Shown in pieces: positions 27,876 to 37,504 of a stretch of 64,000 nucleotides of DNA. The stretch is from Bacteroidia bacterium (GTDB taxonomy: Bacteria > Bacteroidota > Bacteroidia > Bacteroidales > Paludibacteraceae). The stretch is taken from the NCBI GenBank assembly GCA_009930305.1, contig RZYM01000010.1, forward strand, positions 1 to 64,000, read 5' to 3'. Below the pieces are notes generated by a model. The model was not told where the DNA came from, made no database searches, and was given only the letters and a program-made list of their open reading frames with translations. The translations under genes and the position numbers were made by a program. How positions within the stretch are numbered: the stretch's first letter is position 1; the number at the start of each line of letters is the position of its first letter.

Positions 27876-28857
27876 CTGTTTCAAAATTTATTGTATATAA
27901 AATGGCTTCTAATTGCCTCATAATATTACGTTTATATTTATTTGGAGCATATACGAATGCTTCTACTGTAACTACTTGTTGATTTTTTTCGTCTAAACAA
28001 CTTATACTAACAAAAGGTCCACCCATAATTTCGCCTATGGCTGTCCATAAACCGCGTACTTCTACTGCATAATTACCATTTTCAAGTGATGTTTCACGGG
28101 CAATAGGGGGATTATATCTATACTCAGTTCCCATGTATGAGTCGGGAGTAGGTCCCGGTATCCATAACATCATTACAGAATCTCTTTTGTGCAGTATTTT
28201 TTCGCGAGAAAAAGCATCATTTTCGGTATACGGATATGTATAAATCACAATGTTTTGACTAACCTCTCTACTTGAATTGGCAATCCACATAAAATTGTCT
28301 TCTTTTTTTAAGCGATTCATCCCTTTAGGCAAAACTATCGAGAATCCGAACTTGTCTTTTACTTTTTTCATAGCATCTCTTTCGGAATAACGTGTTTGGT
28401 AAGAAATGGAACGTTCTCTTTCTGCTTTTATAAAGTATTGCAAGATTTCGTTTTCGTATTTTGATATTGTATTTGCGACGTCGGCAATGTCAAATCCATT
28501 AATTTTTAGAATAGATTGTGGCTTTGACCATAGATCGCTGTAATGGCTTATTTTACTATGCGAATATGTGTTATTAATGTTTACAATAATGATGTTTCGC
28601 GCAGGTTTTAAAATATCTGCGAAGTTTTTTGTGTTTGTGCGTGATATATTAAAATATGGTTCTGATTGATTAAGTCCGGGAACGTCTTGATTAAGCATCG
28701 CAAACAAAGAATCACCAACTGCCGAATTAGCAATTGAATCATCAATTACAACTAAAATTTCATTTGCAGCTCCTGTTGAATTAGGTTTTAAACTTATATC
28801 GTTACAGGCTGTAAAAGAAATCAAAACTGATAAAATAAGTGACAACTTGTATCTCAT
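27862..28857 (-). CDS. DUF4837 lipoprotein
   Basis: A 331-residue putative lipoprotein with signal peptide and lipidated C18 (SFTAC). It matches the DUF4837 family of Bacteroidota: NEILVVIDDS, LNQSEPYFNI, FNISRTNTKNF, GFSIVLPKGM, NIVIYTYPY, IPGPTPDSYMGTEYRY and RGLWTAIGEIMGGPFVS. Function is unknown; the location is the periplasmic face of the inner or outer membrane. The ATG at 28857 overlaps the rlmN stop by four bases (ATGA), which indicates translational coupling and fixes the start. The frame further upstream to 28896 is rejected. Confidence 0.9.
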   Translation of the reverse strand: MRYKLSLILSVLISFTACNDISLKPNSTGAANEILVVIDDSIANSAVGDSLFAMLNQDVPGLNQSEPYFNISRTNTKNFADILKPARNIIIVNINNTYSHSKISHYSDLWSKPQSILKINGFDIADVANTISKYENEILQYFIKAERERSISYQTRYSERDAMKKVKDKFGFSIVLPKGMNRLKKEDNFMWIANSSREVSQNIVIYTYPYTENDAFSREKILHKRDSVMMLWIPGPTPDSYMGTEYRYNPPIARETSLENGNYAVEVRGLWTAIGEIMGGPFVSISCLDEKNQQVVTVEAFVYAPNKYKRNIMRQLEAILYTINFETDGNK

Positions 28858-29888
28858 AATGTTTGATTTATTTTTTTTGTTGATAGCATTCCACAAGCAG
28901 CATCAATATCTTGTCCACGTGATCTACGAATAGTTGCAGTGATATGTTTTTTTTCTAATATAGCTTGGAATTTTTCCATAACATCACGTTTTGAAGGGCT
29001 TAAATCAACGTCTGGTATTTGGTGGAATGGGATTAAATTAACTCGGCAATCCAATCCATGTAATAAATCTGCTAGTTTTAGCGCATCTTCTTCTGTGTCA
29101 TTTAATTGATTAAATAAAATATACTCAAAAGATACGCGTCTTTGATGGCTCCAATCGTACTCTTTTAGAAGTTTCAAAACGTCTTTAATGGGGTATGCTT
29201 TTTCGCCTGGAATTATTTGTACACGTTTAAAAGTATCAGGAGCATGTACGCTAACAGCAAGGTTACATTGAGTTGAATCCAAGAATGTTTTTAATGCCGG
29301 TAGAACTCCTATAGTCGATATAGTAATGCGTTTGGGACTCCATCCGTATCCGTAGTCGGAAGTTAGAATTTCTATGGCTTTCAAAACTTCATTTATATTA
29401 TTCATGGGTTCACCCATACCCATAAATACTATATTGGTTAAATTATCACATTCGTCAATACTTTGAACCTGATTAATTATTTCTGCGGCTGTTAAATTAC
29501 CCGCAAAACTTTGTTTTCCTGTTGCACAGAACAAACAATTCATCTGACAGCCCTTTTGTGATGAAACACACAAAGTTGCACGTTCTTTTTCAGGTATGTA
29601 TACGCTCTCTATATACTTATTATTTCCAACGTCAAATAAGTATTTTTTTGTACCATCTTTTGATAAGGTGGTTTTTATAGGCTCTTTTATACCAACAGTA
29701 TAATTTTCTGCCAGCTTGGTTCTATTTGCAACAGAAAGATTACTCATCATATCAATGGTGGTAATTTTCTTTTTATATAACCAATCTGCAATTTGTTTGG
29801 CGGCAAAGGTAGGCATACTCAAAGAAGCTACCGTCTCTTTTAATTCAAAAAAAGTTTTACCCAATAGGTATTTTTTTTCATCCGCCAT
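28854..29888 (-). CDS. rlmN: Dual-specificity 23S rRNA/tRNA adenine-C2 methyltransferase RlmN
   Basis: A 344-residue radical SAM enzyme that methylates A2503 of 23S rRNA and A37 of some tRNAs. The cluster-binding cysteines are C114, C118 and C121 (KGCQMNCLFCATG). The second catalytic cysteine is C332 in the tail IDAACGML. GMGEPMNN and RITISTIGVLP are family motifs. The ATG at 29888 is chosen because residues upstream are unrelated and a -7 promoter box lies at 29935-29942. It is the first gene of a seven-gene transcript running to secG. Confidence 0.96.
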   Translation of the reverse strand: MADEKKYLLGKTFFELKETVASLSMPTFAAKQIADWLYKKKITTIDMMSNLSVANRTKLAENYTVGIKEPIKTTLSKDGTKKYLFDVGNNKYIESVYIPEKERATLCVSSQKGCQMNCLFCATGKQSFAGNLTAAEIINQVQSIDECDNLTNIVFMGMGEPMNNINEVLKAIEILTSDYGYGWSPKRITISTIGVLPALKTFLDSTQCNLAVSVHAPDTFKRVQIIPGEKAYPIKDVLKLLKEYDWSHQRRVSFEYILFNQLNDTEEDALKLADLLHGLDCRVNLIPFHQIPDVDLSPSKRDVMEKFQAILEKKHITATIRRSRGQDIDAACGMLSTKKINQTL

Positions 29889-29934
29889 ACTTATAGATAT
29901 TTGTATTATGTAGATACTGCAAAATTGCGCAATG

Positions 29935-29942
29935 CAAAGATA
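29935..29942 (-). promoter_or_regulatory. -7 promoter box (TATCTTTG) of the rlmN operon
   Basis: On the minus strand TATCTTTG matches TAnnTTTG and lies 46 bases before the rlmN ATG, in the short gap after ribE. No canonical -33 element was found at 19-21 bases. Confidence 0.65.
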
Positions 29943-29955
29943 GTGCAAATTTTGT

Positions 29956-30555
29956 TTATTTGCCCATTATACGGCTTACGTATTTTCCAATGATGTCAAA
30001 TTCTATATTTACAATACTACCAATTTTGATGCTATGAAAATTTGTGTATTCGTAGGTATAGGGTATTATTGATACCTGAAATGTGTCTTCAGTAGGGTTG
30101 CATACTGTCAAACTGACACCATTAACAGTTACAGAACCTTTATCAACAGTTATGTATCCGCGTTTTGCCATCTCTTTCGAACTTTTATATTGGAAAGCAA
30201 AGAACCAACTACCTCCATTTTCTTGAACATCAATACATCTTGCTGTTTGGTCAACATGACCTTGTACTATATGTCCGTCTAAACGTCCGTTCATGAGCAT
30301 ACTGCGTTCTACATTGACTTCAGTCCCGACAATCCATAATCCCAAATTACTACGATCTAAGGTTTCTTTCATAGCAGTTACTGTATATGTGCTATCTGTC
30401 TTTTTAACGACTGTTAGACAAACTCCGTTATGTGCTATGCTTTGATCTATTTTAAGCTCTTTTACAAAAGGGCAACTTAGGGTAAAATGTACATTTTCTT
30501 GCTCTTTTTCTATTGCAGTAACCTTAGCGGTAGATTCTATAATACCTGAAAACAT
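29956..30555 (-). CDS. ribE: Riboflavin synthase, alpha subunit
   Basis: A 199-residue lumazine-binding protein that dismutates two 6,7-dimethyl-8-ribityllumazine molecules to riboflavin. The two homologous barrels are visible: MFSGIIESTAKV with HNGVCLTVV and MKETLDRSNLG in the first, and GRLDGHIVQGHVDQTA with VNGVSLTV and FQVSIIPYT in the second. Length is normal. It follows the RelA/SpoT gene by 33 bases on the same strand and may be co-transcribed. Confidence 0.96.
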   Translation of the reverse strand: MFSGIIESTAKVTAIEKEQENVHFTLSCPFVKELKIDQSIAHNGVCLTVVKKTDSTYTVTAMKETLDRSNLGLWIVGTEVNVERSMLMNGRLDGHIVQGHVDQTARCIDVQENGGSWFFAFQYKSSKEMAKRGYITVDKGSVTVNGVSLTVCNPTEDTFQVSIIPYTYEYTNFHSIKIGSIVNIEFDIIGKYVSRIMGK

Positions 30556-30588
30556 ATATGATAAGTTTAAATTGTTTATAAATTATAT

Positions 30589-32745
30589 TTACATCCTAGA
30601 AACTGATTTTACGCCCTTTATTGAACGAATCTTTTTGATTATATCGTCAAGCGTTTTGGTGTTTTTAACCGTTAGTACCAATCTGCCTTCAAATAAACCG
30701 GTGTTCGAATTTATACTGATAGATTTCATGCTAACATCAGTTTGTTTCGATATAAGTGAGCTAATGTTAGTTACAACTCCTAAATCATCATTTCCTATTA
30801 CGTATAAAGTACAGATGTTTTGTGTGCCGTTTTCTTCCGACCATGCAGCTTTTACAATTCTGTATCCAAAGCGCGACATCATTTGTGGTGCATTAGGACA
30901 ATCTTTTCTATGAATCTTAATACCTCCACTGACACTTACAAATCCAAAAATTTCATCACCGAAAATAGGATTACAGCATTTAGACATAGAATACATAACA
31001 CCTTTGGTCTCATTGTTAATGATTAATACATCATCATTTTGTCCATTTTTTGTAGGCTTTTTCTCAAATGTATTAGCGCTAAGTGATTCACGTAATTCAG
31101 ATATATCCTTTTTATCTAAATTAAGATATGATTCGCGGAATTCTAGTAAATCAGTCTTCTCTTGAGATATATCTATGTATAAGTCTGTTATATTCTTGAA
31201 TCCTAATTTTTTAGATAAACGTGATAGGTTCGCTTCGTCAAAATCAATTTTCCAATTTTTAAACCGGCGTAGAAGCATTTCTCGTCCATTATTTGCTTCT
31301 TTGGTTTCGTATTCTTTTATTACTTGACGAATTTTTTGCTTGGCTTTTGTTGTTACGGCAATATTGATCCAGTCGGCATGCGGATGCTGATTAGGTGCTG
31401 TTAAAACTTCTATTTGATCCCCATTTTGCAGTACATACTTTAGTGTAACATTCTTTCCTCCGATTTTACCACCAATACAGGTATTTCCTATCTGAGTATG
31501 AATAGAATATGCAAAATCTAGTAATGTTGCTCCCTTGGGTAACTTATGAAGGTCTCCGTTAGGTGTAAAAACGAAAACTTCTTCGTCATAAAGGTTAAGT
31601 TTGAATTCATCCATGTACTCGTTACCATGCAACTCAGGATTTTCAAGTACTTCACGTAAACTTTTCAACCATTCGTCCATCGAATTTTCGCCTTTTAAGC
31701 CCTTGTATTTCCAGTGTGCTGCTATACCTTTTTCAGCTACATCGTCCATGCGTTTTGTACGTATCTGAACTTCTACCCATTTACCTTCAGGTCCCATTAC
31801 AGTGGTATGTAATGATTCATATCCATTGGCTTTAGGTTGAGATAACCAATCACGAAGTCGCTTAGGATTAGGCTGATACATATCCGTTACAATAGAATAT
31901 ACTTGCCAACATTCTGCTTTTTCTTTATCAGGATGACTATCCAGAATAATTCTTATGGCAAATAAGTCATATATATTCTCGAATGTGGTATTCTGTTTTT
32001 TTATTTTATTCCAGATACTGTAAATGGATTTTGTACGTCCTTTAATGTCAAAACTTAAACCCGCTGCTGCTACTTTTTCATTTAATGGTCTTATAAATCT
32101 TTCAATATAAGCATCACGCGAACGTTTAGTTTCGCTTAATTTCTGTGCTATGTTTTTATAAGTATCAGGAGCAGTGAATTTTAGAGATAAATCTTCAAGT
32201 TCGGTTTTAATTCTATATAGTCCCATTCTATGAGCCATGGGAGCGTATAAATATGCTGTTTCACGTGCTATGTTTTGTTGAGTCTCAACTTCTCGTTCTT
32301 TTAGATTTCGCATTTCAAACAAACGTTCGGAGAGCATAATAAATATTACTCGAACGTCTTCTGCAAATGTCAGCAATAGTTTTCTGAAATTTTCAGATTC
32401 CATTGCTGATGTTTTTGTATATAGTTGCTGTATTCTATTTAAACCACCAACTATAACTGCAGTTTCATTTCCAAATTGTTTTTCGATTGATTCCGAATCA
32501 ATTTTCTTTTCTGCGTAGAGTGGATATAATAATATTGCGATTACTGCCGAATTGCCTAATCCTATTTCATCTACAGCTATATATGCAATTTTTATAGCAT
32601 TTGTACTGCGTTTTTGAAACAGAGAACTAACACCATCGCAATTTTTGTATATTTGATGTAACTTGGCAATGTTGTCTTTCTTGACAAAATTATTTGTGGC
32701 ATTGCGCAACTCTTTGTAGTCTGATGTCCAATTTCTAATTATCAT
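30589..32745 (-). CDS. RelA/SpoT-family (p)ppGpp synthetase with degenerate hydrolase domain
   Basis: A 718-residue RSH protein. The N-terminal HD region is recognisable (LAEDVRV-like FAEDVRVIFIM, MAHRMGLYRIK) but the catalytic pair is lost: LLHDVVED of active hydrolases reads LLYPLYAE at residues 72-79. The synthetase domain is intact in outline: GRTKSIYSIWNKI, YDLFAIRII, RLRD with NGYESLH, and VEVQIRT. It is followed by TGS (VFTPNGDLHKLPKGAT), a Cys-pair zinc-finger region (MSKCCNPIFGDEI) and an ACT domain. It should make (p)ppGpp but not degrade it. RLRD at 296-299 corresponds to the RXKD motif of bifunctional enzymes, with Arg for Lys. The start overlaps the upstream lipoprotein stop by four bases. 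Confidence 0.93.
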   Translation of the reverse strand: MIIRNWTSDYKELRNATNNFVKKDNIAKLHQIYKNCDGVSSLFQKRSTNAIKIAYIAVDEIGLGNSAVIAILLYPLYAEKKIDSESIEKQFGNETAVIVGGLNRIQQLYTKTSAMESENFRKLLLTFAEDVRVIFIMLSERLFEMRNLKEREVETQQNIARETAYLYAPMAHRMGLYRIKTELEDLSLKFTAPDTYKNIAQKLSETKRSRDAYIERFIRPLNEKVAAAGLSFDIKGRTKSIYSIWNKIKKQNTTFENIYDLFAIRIILDSHPDKEKAECWQVYSIVTDMYQPNPKRLRDWLSQPKANGYESLHTTVMGPEGKWVEVQIRTKRMDDVAEKGIAAHWKYKGLKGENSMDEWLKSLREVLENPELHGNEYMDEFKLNLYDEEVFVFTPNGDLHKLPKGATLLDFAYSIHTQIGNTCIGGKIGGKNVTLKYVLQNGDQIEVLTAPNQHPHADWINIAVTTKAKQKIRQVIKEYETKEANNGREMLLRRFKNWKIDFDEANLSRLSKKLGFKNITDLYIDISQEKTDLLEFRESYLNLDKKDISELRESLSANTFEKKPTKNGQNDDVLIINNETKGVMYSMSKCCNPIFGDEIFGFVSVSGGIKIHRKDCPNAPQMMSRFGYRIVKAAWSEENGTQNICTLYVIGNDDLGVVTNISSLISKQTDVSMKSISINSNTGLFEGRLVLTVKNTKTLDDIIKKIRSIKGVKSVSRM

Positions 32746-33353
32746 GGTTTAGTTTGTTCTATCACTAGAGTGTATCCATCATTGAATGACCCGATAGAAG
32801 ACTCGATAAATGGTTCTAGATCAAGATAATATGCTTCGGGTAAAAAGTAATCTACGCTAAATTTAGCTTTATTTTCATCGTAAAAAAACAATTTTATTAG
32901 TCTGCTATTTGAATTATACATATCCAATTGCACAACCTTAGTAAATTGATTGAATTTATATATTGTTTTTTCAACTTTATCCCAATAATTATTCGGATTG
33001 TATTCTGTAAAGTAAAAATCCAACTTGTTTTCTGTACGTTCAGCCGGGACGTTGCGCATATCCGATACAACAGCATTAGCGTTGCTTAATAATGTATCAA
33101 CGTAAATTGCTAAAATTTTAGGTGCAAATGGGTCGTGTTGCAATTCGGCTGATGTAATGGAATCAACCATACTCTTTTTAATAGGTTTAAAACCTGAAGG
33201 CATCCTATATGATATTTGAATATCATTATCATTTATTTGTTCTTCCAATAATGCTTCGTCTATTTCGAACTGCTTTGTTTCTACACATGAATTTAAGCCT
33301 AATGCCATTATAAAGCATATAATAATTGAAGCTATGTTCTTAAGTTTTTTCAT
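32742..33353 (-). CDS. Putative lipoprotein of unknown function
   Basis: A 203-residue protein with a signal peptide and lipobox LNSC, lipidated C23. The rest is mixed alpha/beta (ISYRMPSGFKPIKKSM, FYFTEYNPNNYWDKVEKTIY, VQLDMYNSNSRLIKLFFY, FSVDYFLPEAYYLDLEPFI). I do not recognise the family; the build suggests an outer-membrane-associated binding or assembly protein. Its stop overlaps the start of the RelA/SpoT gene, so the two are translationally coupled, although no functional link is evident. Confidence 0.75.
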   Translation of the reverse strand: MKKLKNIASIIICFIMALGLNSCVETKQFEIDEALLEEQINDNDIQISYRMPSGFKPIKKSMVDSITSAELQHDPFAPKILAIYVDTLLSNANAVVSDMRNVPAERTENKLDFYFTEYNPNNYWDKVEKTIYKFNQFTKVVQLDMYNSNSRLIKLFFYDENKAKFSVDYFLPEAYYLDLEPFIESSIGSFNDGYTLVIEQTKP

Positions 33354-33399
33354 GTCATAAATATTTTATTCGCTAGGTGGCAAATATAATAAAAAAATA

Positions 33400-35847
33400 T
33401 TATTCTTGGAAGTAAACACGCTTAACTCTCAATGATATACCGGTTAATATTTCGTAAGGTATAGTATGTGTTTTCTGTGCTAAGTCACTGATTGTTAAGT
33501 CATCACCAAAGATTGTTACAGAATCTCCTTCCTTTACATTAGGTATATCTGTAATGTCTATCATACATACATCCATGCAAATATTTCCTATAAATGGTGC
33601 CGATTTGTCGTTTACAATTGCATATCCGTTTCTATTACCGAATGCTCTGTTCAAACCATCTGCATATCCAATAGGGATGGCAGCAATTGTGGTATCACGC
33701 ACAAGAACTCCTTTCCTGTTATAGCCTATAGTCTCGTCTTTCTTTATGTGTTTGATTTGTAATATTACGGTTTTTAAAGTAGCTATGTTTCTTATGTCTG
33801 ATTTTTCATCAAAACCAACACCATATAAACCGATGCCAAGTCTAACCATCTCGCATTGATACTGATCAAAACGTTGTACTCCGTATGTATTTAGAATGTG
33901 TCTTAAGAACGTGTTTTTAAGATTAGCTCTTAATTTGTCCGTTACATTCATAAATGCATCAATCTGACTATGCGTAAATGCATCCATATCAGGATCATCG
34001 GCTGCAGCTAAGTGAGAAAAAACTGAATCAACTTTTACAGACGGCATCTTACTAAGGTCTTTAATTAAATCGTCAATTTCTTCGGGTGAAAAGCCCAAGC
34101 GGTGCATACCTGTATCTATCTTGATGTGAATAGGGAAGTTTTTAACCCCTTGTTTGTCTGCATATGCGGCGAATGCGTGCAATATATTAAAACTATATAT
34201 TTCTGGTTCCAATCTGTATTGCAACAATAGTGCAAAGCTACTTGTCTCCGGATTCATAATCATAATATTTGTACGTATGCCGGCTTGACGCAGTTCAACA
34301 CCTTCATCAGCTACTGCAACACCAAAATAATCGCAGTGGTGATGACTTAAAGTTTGAGCGACTTCTAATGCTCCACAGCCGTATCCATTAGCTTTAATCA
34401 TTGCCACTGTTTTTGTCTCCGGTTTTAGATATGAACGAAGTACCTTGAAGTTATGAACTAATGCGTTCAAATCAATCTCCATCACTGTTTCGTGGCGTTT
34501 TAATTCTAATGTAGAGACTAATTCTTCAAGGTGATATTTTCTAGCACCTTTTATTAAGATTATTTCATCTTGGAAAATTATATTAGAATGTAGCATATCG
34601 TTAGCGTTTGCAAAAAATCTACTTTCAAACGGAAAACGATGCCAATATTTAGCTATTTTATCTCCAATGCCAATAACTCTTGTGATTTTCTTTTCGTCTA
34701 TTAAAGATATTACTTTCTCGTACAATATATCGTCGATTTCGCCTGTCTGACTTAAATCAGATAGGATTACAGTGCGTTTTTCATATTTATTTTCGGCATT
34801 TGCTTGTAAAAAATCCAAAGCAATTATCAATGAATTTATGTCTGAGTTATATGCATCGTCAATAAGCAAGCAATTGTTTTTCCCTTGTTTCAATTCAAGA
34901 CGCATACTAATGCGTTCTAAATGTTCTAAGGATGCCTTTATCCCTAGTAATAAGCAACATGCTAAGCAGTGTATACCATTTTCGATTGATGCATTATCTG
35001 AAAAAGGAAGAGTGGTAGAACCTTCAACATCTTTGTATTTATAGCCTATTATTGTATTATTTGCTTTGATATCAATGGATGTGATATTAAGAGTTGCACT
35101 TTCATCGTGCATATTCCATGAAAATAATTTTATAGTAGGGTTGATTTGTATAATTGCGTTTTCAACGCCATAGCCTTTTCTAAAAATGAGAGTATCAGAA
35201 TTGCGAAATAATAGTAGTTTTTCTTTTAGTTTTTGTTCTGATGATTCAAATCCTTCTTGATGCGCTTGACCTAAATTTGTAAATATGCCTATGTTGGGAC
35301 AGATTATGCTTTCGGCATATTGCATTTCACCAACTTTTGAAATTCCGGCTTCAAAAATTCCAAGTTGTGTGTTATTGTCCATTTCCCAAACTGATAGAGG
35401 AATACCTATTTGAGAATTATAACTTTTTGGAGAACGTGTAATATGATAATTGTTTCGCAGCAATTGATAAAGCCATTCTTTTACTATGGTTTTTCCATTA
35501 CTTCCGGTGATACCAATTACAGGAACTGAGAATTGTTTTCTATGGGCAGCTACTAATTGTTGTAATGCTCTTAGTGGATCCTCACTAATAATATAATTAG
35601 CATCAGATAATTCGTTTTTGATTGTATAATTGTCGGATACTATGAAGTTCCTTACTCCTTCTGTATATAATTCTGGAATAAAACGATGTCCGTCTCCACT
35701 TGAAGTGATGATGGCTGTAAAAAGTGTTTCTTGTGGGTATAATAACTTGCGACTATCTGTTAATATATACTTAATATTACAGCATTCGCAATTAATTATT
35801 GCTTTACAATTAATAAGTTTGACAATGTCTTTGATATCGTAATTCAT
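33400..35847 (-). CDS. Bifunctional MurF ligase / alanine racemase
   Basis: An 815-residue fusion. Residues 1-450 are a Mur ligase of the MurF type that adds D-Ala-D-Ala to the UDP-MurNAc-tripeptide: ATP loop TGSNGKT at 114-120, FEAGISKVGEM, and LIDDAYNSDINS near 329. Residues 455-815 are alanine racemase, with the PLP lysine K485 in MIKANGYGCG, IDTGMHRLGF, and the catalytic Tyr region GYNRKG. One protein therefore couples D-Ala supply to its use in peptidoglycan. The fusion is a known Bacteroidota arrangement. Its ATG overlaps the stop of the upstream membrane-protein gene by four bases. Confidence 0.95.
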   Translation of the reverse strand: MNYDIKDIVKLINCKAIINCECCNIKYILTDSRKLLYPQETLFTAIITSSGDGHRFIPELYTEGVRNFIVSDNYTIKNELSDANYIISEDPLRALQQLVAAHRKQFSVPVIGITGSNGKTIVKEWLYQLLRNNYHITRSPKSYNSQIGIPLSVWEMDNNTQLGIFEAGISKVGEMQYAESIICPNIGIFTNLGQAHQEGFESSEQKLKEKLLLFRNSDTLIFRKGYGVENAIIQINPTIKLFSWNMHDESATLNITSIDIKANNTIIGYKYKDVEGSTTLPFSDNASIENGIHCLACCLLLGIKASLEHLERISMRLELKQGKNNCLLIDDAYNSDINSLIIALDFLQANAENKYEKRTVILSDLSQTGEIDDILYEKVISLIDEKKITRVIGIGDKIAKYWHRFPFESRFFANANDMLHSNIIFQDEIILIKGARKYHLEELVSTLELKRHETVMEIDLNALVHNFKVLRSYLKPETKTVAMIKANGYGCGALEVAQTLSHHHCDYFGVAVADEGVELRQAGIRTNIMIMNPETSSFALLLQYRLEPEIYSFNILHAFAAYADKQGVKNFPIHIKIDTGMHRLGFSPEEIDDLIKDLSKMPSVKVDSVFSHLAAADDPDMDAFTHSQIDAFMNVTDKLRANLKNTFLRHILNTYGVQRFDQYQCEMVRLGIGLYGVGFDEKSDIRNIATLKTVILQIKHIKKDETIGYNRKGVLVRDTTIAAIPIGYADGLNRAFGNRNGYAIVNDKSAPFIGNICMDVCMIDITDIPNVKEGDSVTIFGDDLTISDLAQKTHTIPYEILTGISLRVKRVYFQE

Positions 35848-36563
35848 TTGCTTTTGTTTTTTAAAGATTCAGACATCATGTCTTCAATAGATAAGTTAGT
35901 AATCTTTTTTAATTGGTTAAATAAGTACCATAAAGCTACAAACATTACTAATGTTGATGGTAATGCAATTATAGGATAACTTAATGCAGTTAGTTTGCCT
36001 AGCTCTTCATTAAACGCTTCGGTTCCGGTTGGGCTTTGAATAATTATTTTAGTTAATATAAAATTAAGTATCGCTGATAGTAAAAATGATGCAGCTATCA
36101 TGTATGTGGCGTTACGCATAATTTTTTCAAATTTTTCTTTCGAATTGTTTTCGATCAAAATTGCATCAATTTTTTTAACTTCGATTAAATCCTCATTATA
36201 AAACAACTTTTTGATTAATGGATATGGAGTTTTGAGTGATACCACAACTGCAATGCCTATAAGTAATGGTACTGAAGCCTCTTTGTATGCCATCCATTGT
36301 GATGGAAGTTCTAGAATTCCTATGATGCCTGTGAGGAATATACTAATAAAACCGATAATTGCAATAAGTCCTGCCTTTTTGTTTACGATAATGTCGTATA
36401 AACTTTGTATGATAGGGAAGGCCAATGCAATTAAAAATCCGGACAGCACGCCTAAATATTCGGGCTTACTGAATTTTGATAGAATAATAGCAGGAATAAC
36501 AATGCTTACCAAAATGCTTATCAGTGGATTCTCCTTTTTTTTTGTTTTTTGTTCTTTTTCCAT
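35844..36563 (-). CDS. VC0807-like multi-pass membrane protein
   Basis: A protein of about 239 residues with six or so membrane segments, for example IVSIVIPAIILSKF, AGLIAIIGFISIFLTGIIGI, SVPLLIGIAVVV and IIALPSTLVMFVALWYLF. It has a Lys-rich N-terminus and a charged cytoplasmic loop. The layout resembles the VC0807 family of uncharacterised membrane proteins. The ATG at 36563 is used; the alternative at 36578 is a TTG that overlaps the previous gene. It sits in the ompA-like/GSCFA/murF-alr operon. No transport substrate can be inferred. Confidence 0.75.
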   Translation of the reverse strand: MEKEQKTKKKENPLISILVSIVIPAIILSKFSKPEYLGVLSGFLIALAFPIIQSLYDIIVNKKAGLIAIIGFISIFLTGIIGILELPSQWMAYKEASVPLLIGIAVVVSLKTPYPLIKKLFYNEDLIEVKKIDAILIENNSKEKFEKIMRNATYMIAASFLLSAILNFILTKIIIQSPTGTEAFNEELGKLTALSYPIIALPSTLVMFVALWYLFNQLKKITNLSIEDMMSESLKNKSK

Positions 36564-36571
36564 ATTCTTTT

Positions 36572-37504
36572 TTACCAATGTATGTAAGGAAATTTCTGTA
36601 TCAATTCATCTTTTTTTTGTTTCAATACAGCAGTCCTTTGTTTATGCAAAATGCTGTCAGGCAATATTGGGTGGTGCATTTCTTCTAATCGTATCTCTTC
36701 AATTTTTTTATTCAAATTTTGAGTTTCCTTATTAAAATACGTTTCGGAAAAACGTTCCCATACATAATCTACTGTTATTTTTGAAGGATGTATCATATCG
36801 TCTGAATAAAAACGATAGTCACGCAATTCATCTAAAACGATTTCGTATGACGGAAAATAATGACAGTTTTTATGTGTATTACAAATATTGTCAATAGCTA
36901 ATAGCAAGGTACTTTTACTTAGCTGATTAGCATGAGCTCCATCTTTTAAGTGCCTTATAGGACTAACTGTAAATATAAATTGTTTTTTTGAATACTTATT
37001 CAGTATATCTTGATATGATGAAACAATTTCATCTGCTGTAAGTAGTTTTCGTGTAAAATTACTCATAGCAGAATGATGGCAATTGGCAACAACTTCGCCT
37101 GTATCATTATTATGATAAATATATGCTGTACCGAAAGTTATTATGATTATTTTAGCCGATTCTAAAATTCTGTGACCTTTATCCAAGCATTCATTCATTT
37201 TACAGAGTGCAACATTTTTGTCTATGTCTGAATAATCACTATGAAAATTATAGCTATTCCACTGCTCACGTTCAAGAAATAAGTCTGCATCTGTTAAACG
37301 GACATTTCCCTTTAGCATATTTATACTTCTTATTATTGAAATAGGATTGTATAGTGCACCAAAGGGATATAAAGACTCAAATCCATAAAATGAGGCTTTT
37401 TTTGCGATATTTTGTGCAAAACATGAGCCTAATAACAACCAGCTGTCTTTATGGTTGATATTAGGCGCATTATTTGGTAATTGTACAATGGTCCTAAAAT
37501 CCAT
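36572..37504 (-). CDS. GSCFA-domain protein
   Basis: A 310-residue protein carrying the family signature GSCFAQNI near residue 27, then YPFGALYNPISI, FGTAYIY, VSPIRHLKDG and SDDMIHPSKITVDYVW near the end. The fold resembles SGNH/GDSL hydrolases, with the Ser in GSCFA and the DxxH in DMIHPS as likely catalytic residues. The substrate is unknown. The start codon overlaps the stop of the OmpA-like gene by one base (TAATG), so the two are coupled. No signal peptide is seen. Confidence 0.9.
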   Translation of the reverse strand: MDFRTIVQLPNNAPNINHKDSWLLLGSCFAQNIAKKASFYGFESLYPFGALYNPISIIRSINMLKGNVRLTDADLFLEREQWNSYNFHSDYSDIDKNVALCKMNECLDKGHRILESAKIIIITFGTAYIYHNNDTGEVVANCHHSAMSNFTRKLLTADEIVSSYQDILNKYSKKQFIFTVSPIRHLKDGAHANQLSKSTLLLAIDNICNTHKNCHYFPSYEIVLDELRDYRFYSDDMIHPSKITVDYVWERFSETYFNKETQNLNKKIEEIRLEEMHHPILPDSILHKQRTAVLKQKKDELIQKFPYIHW

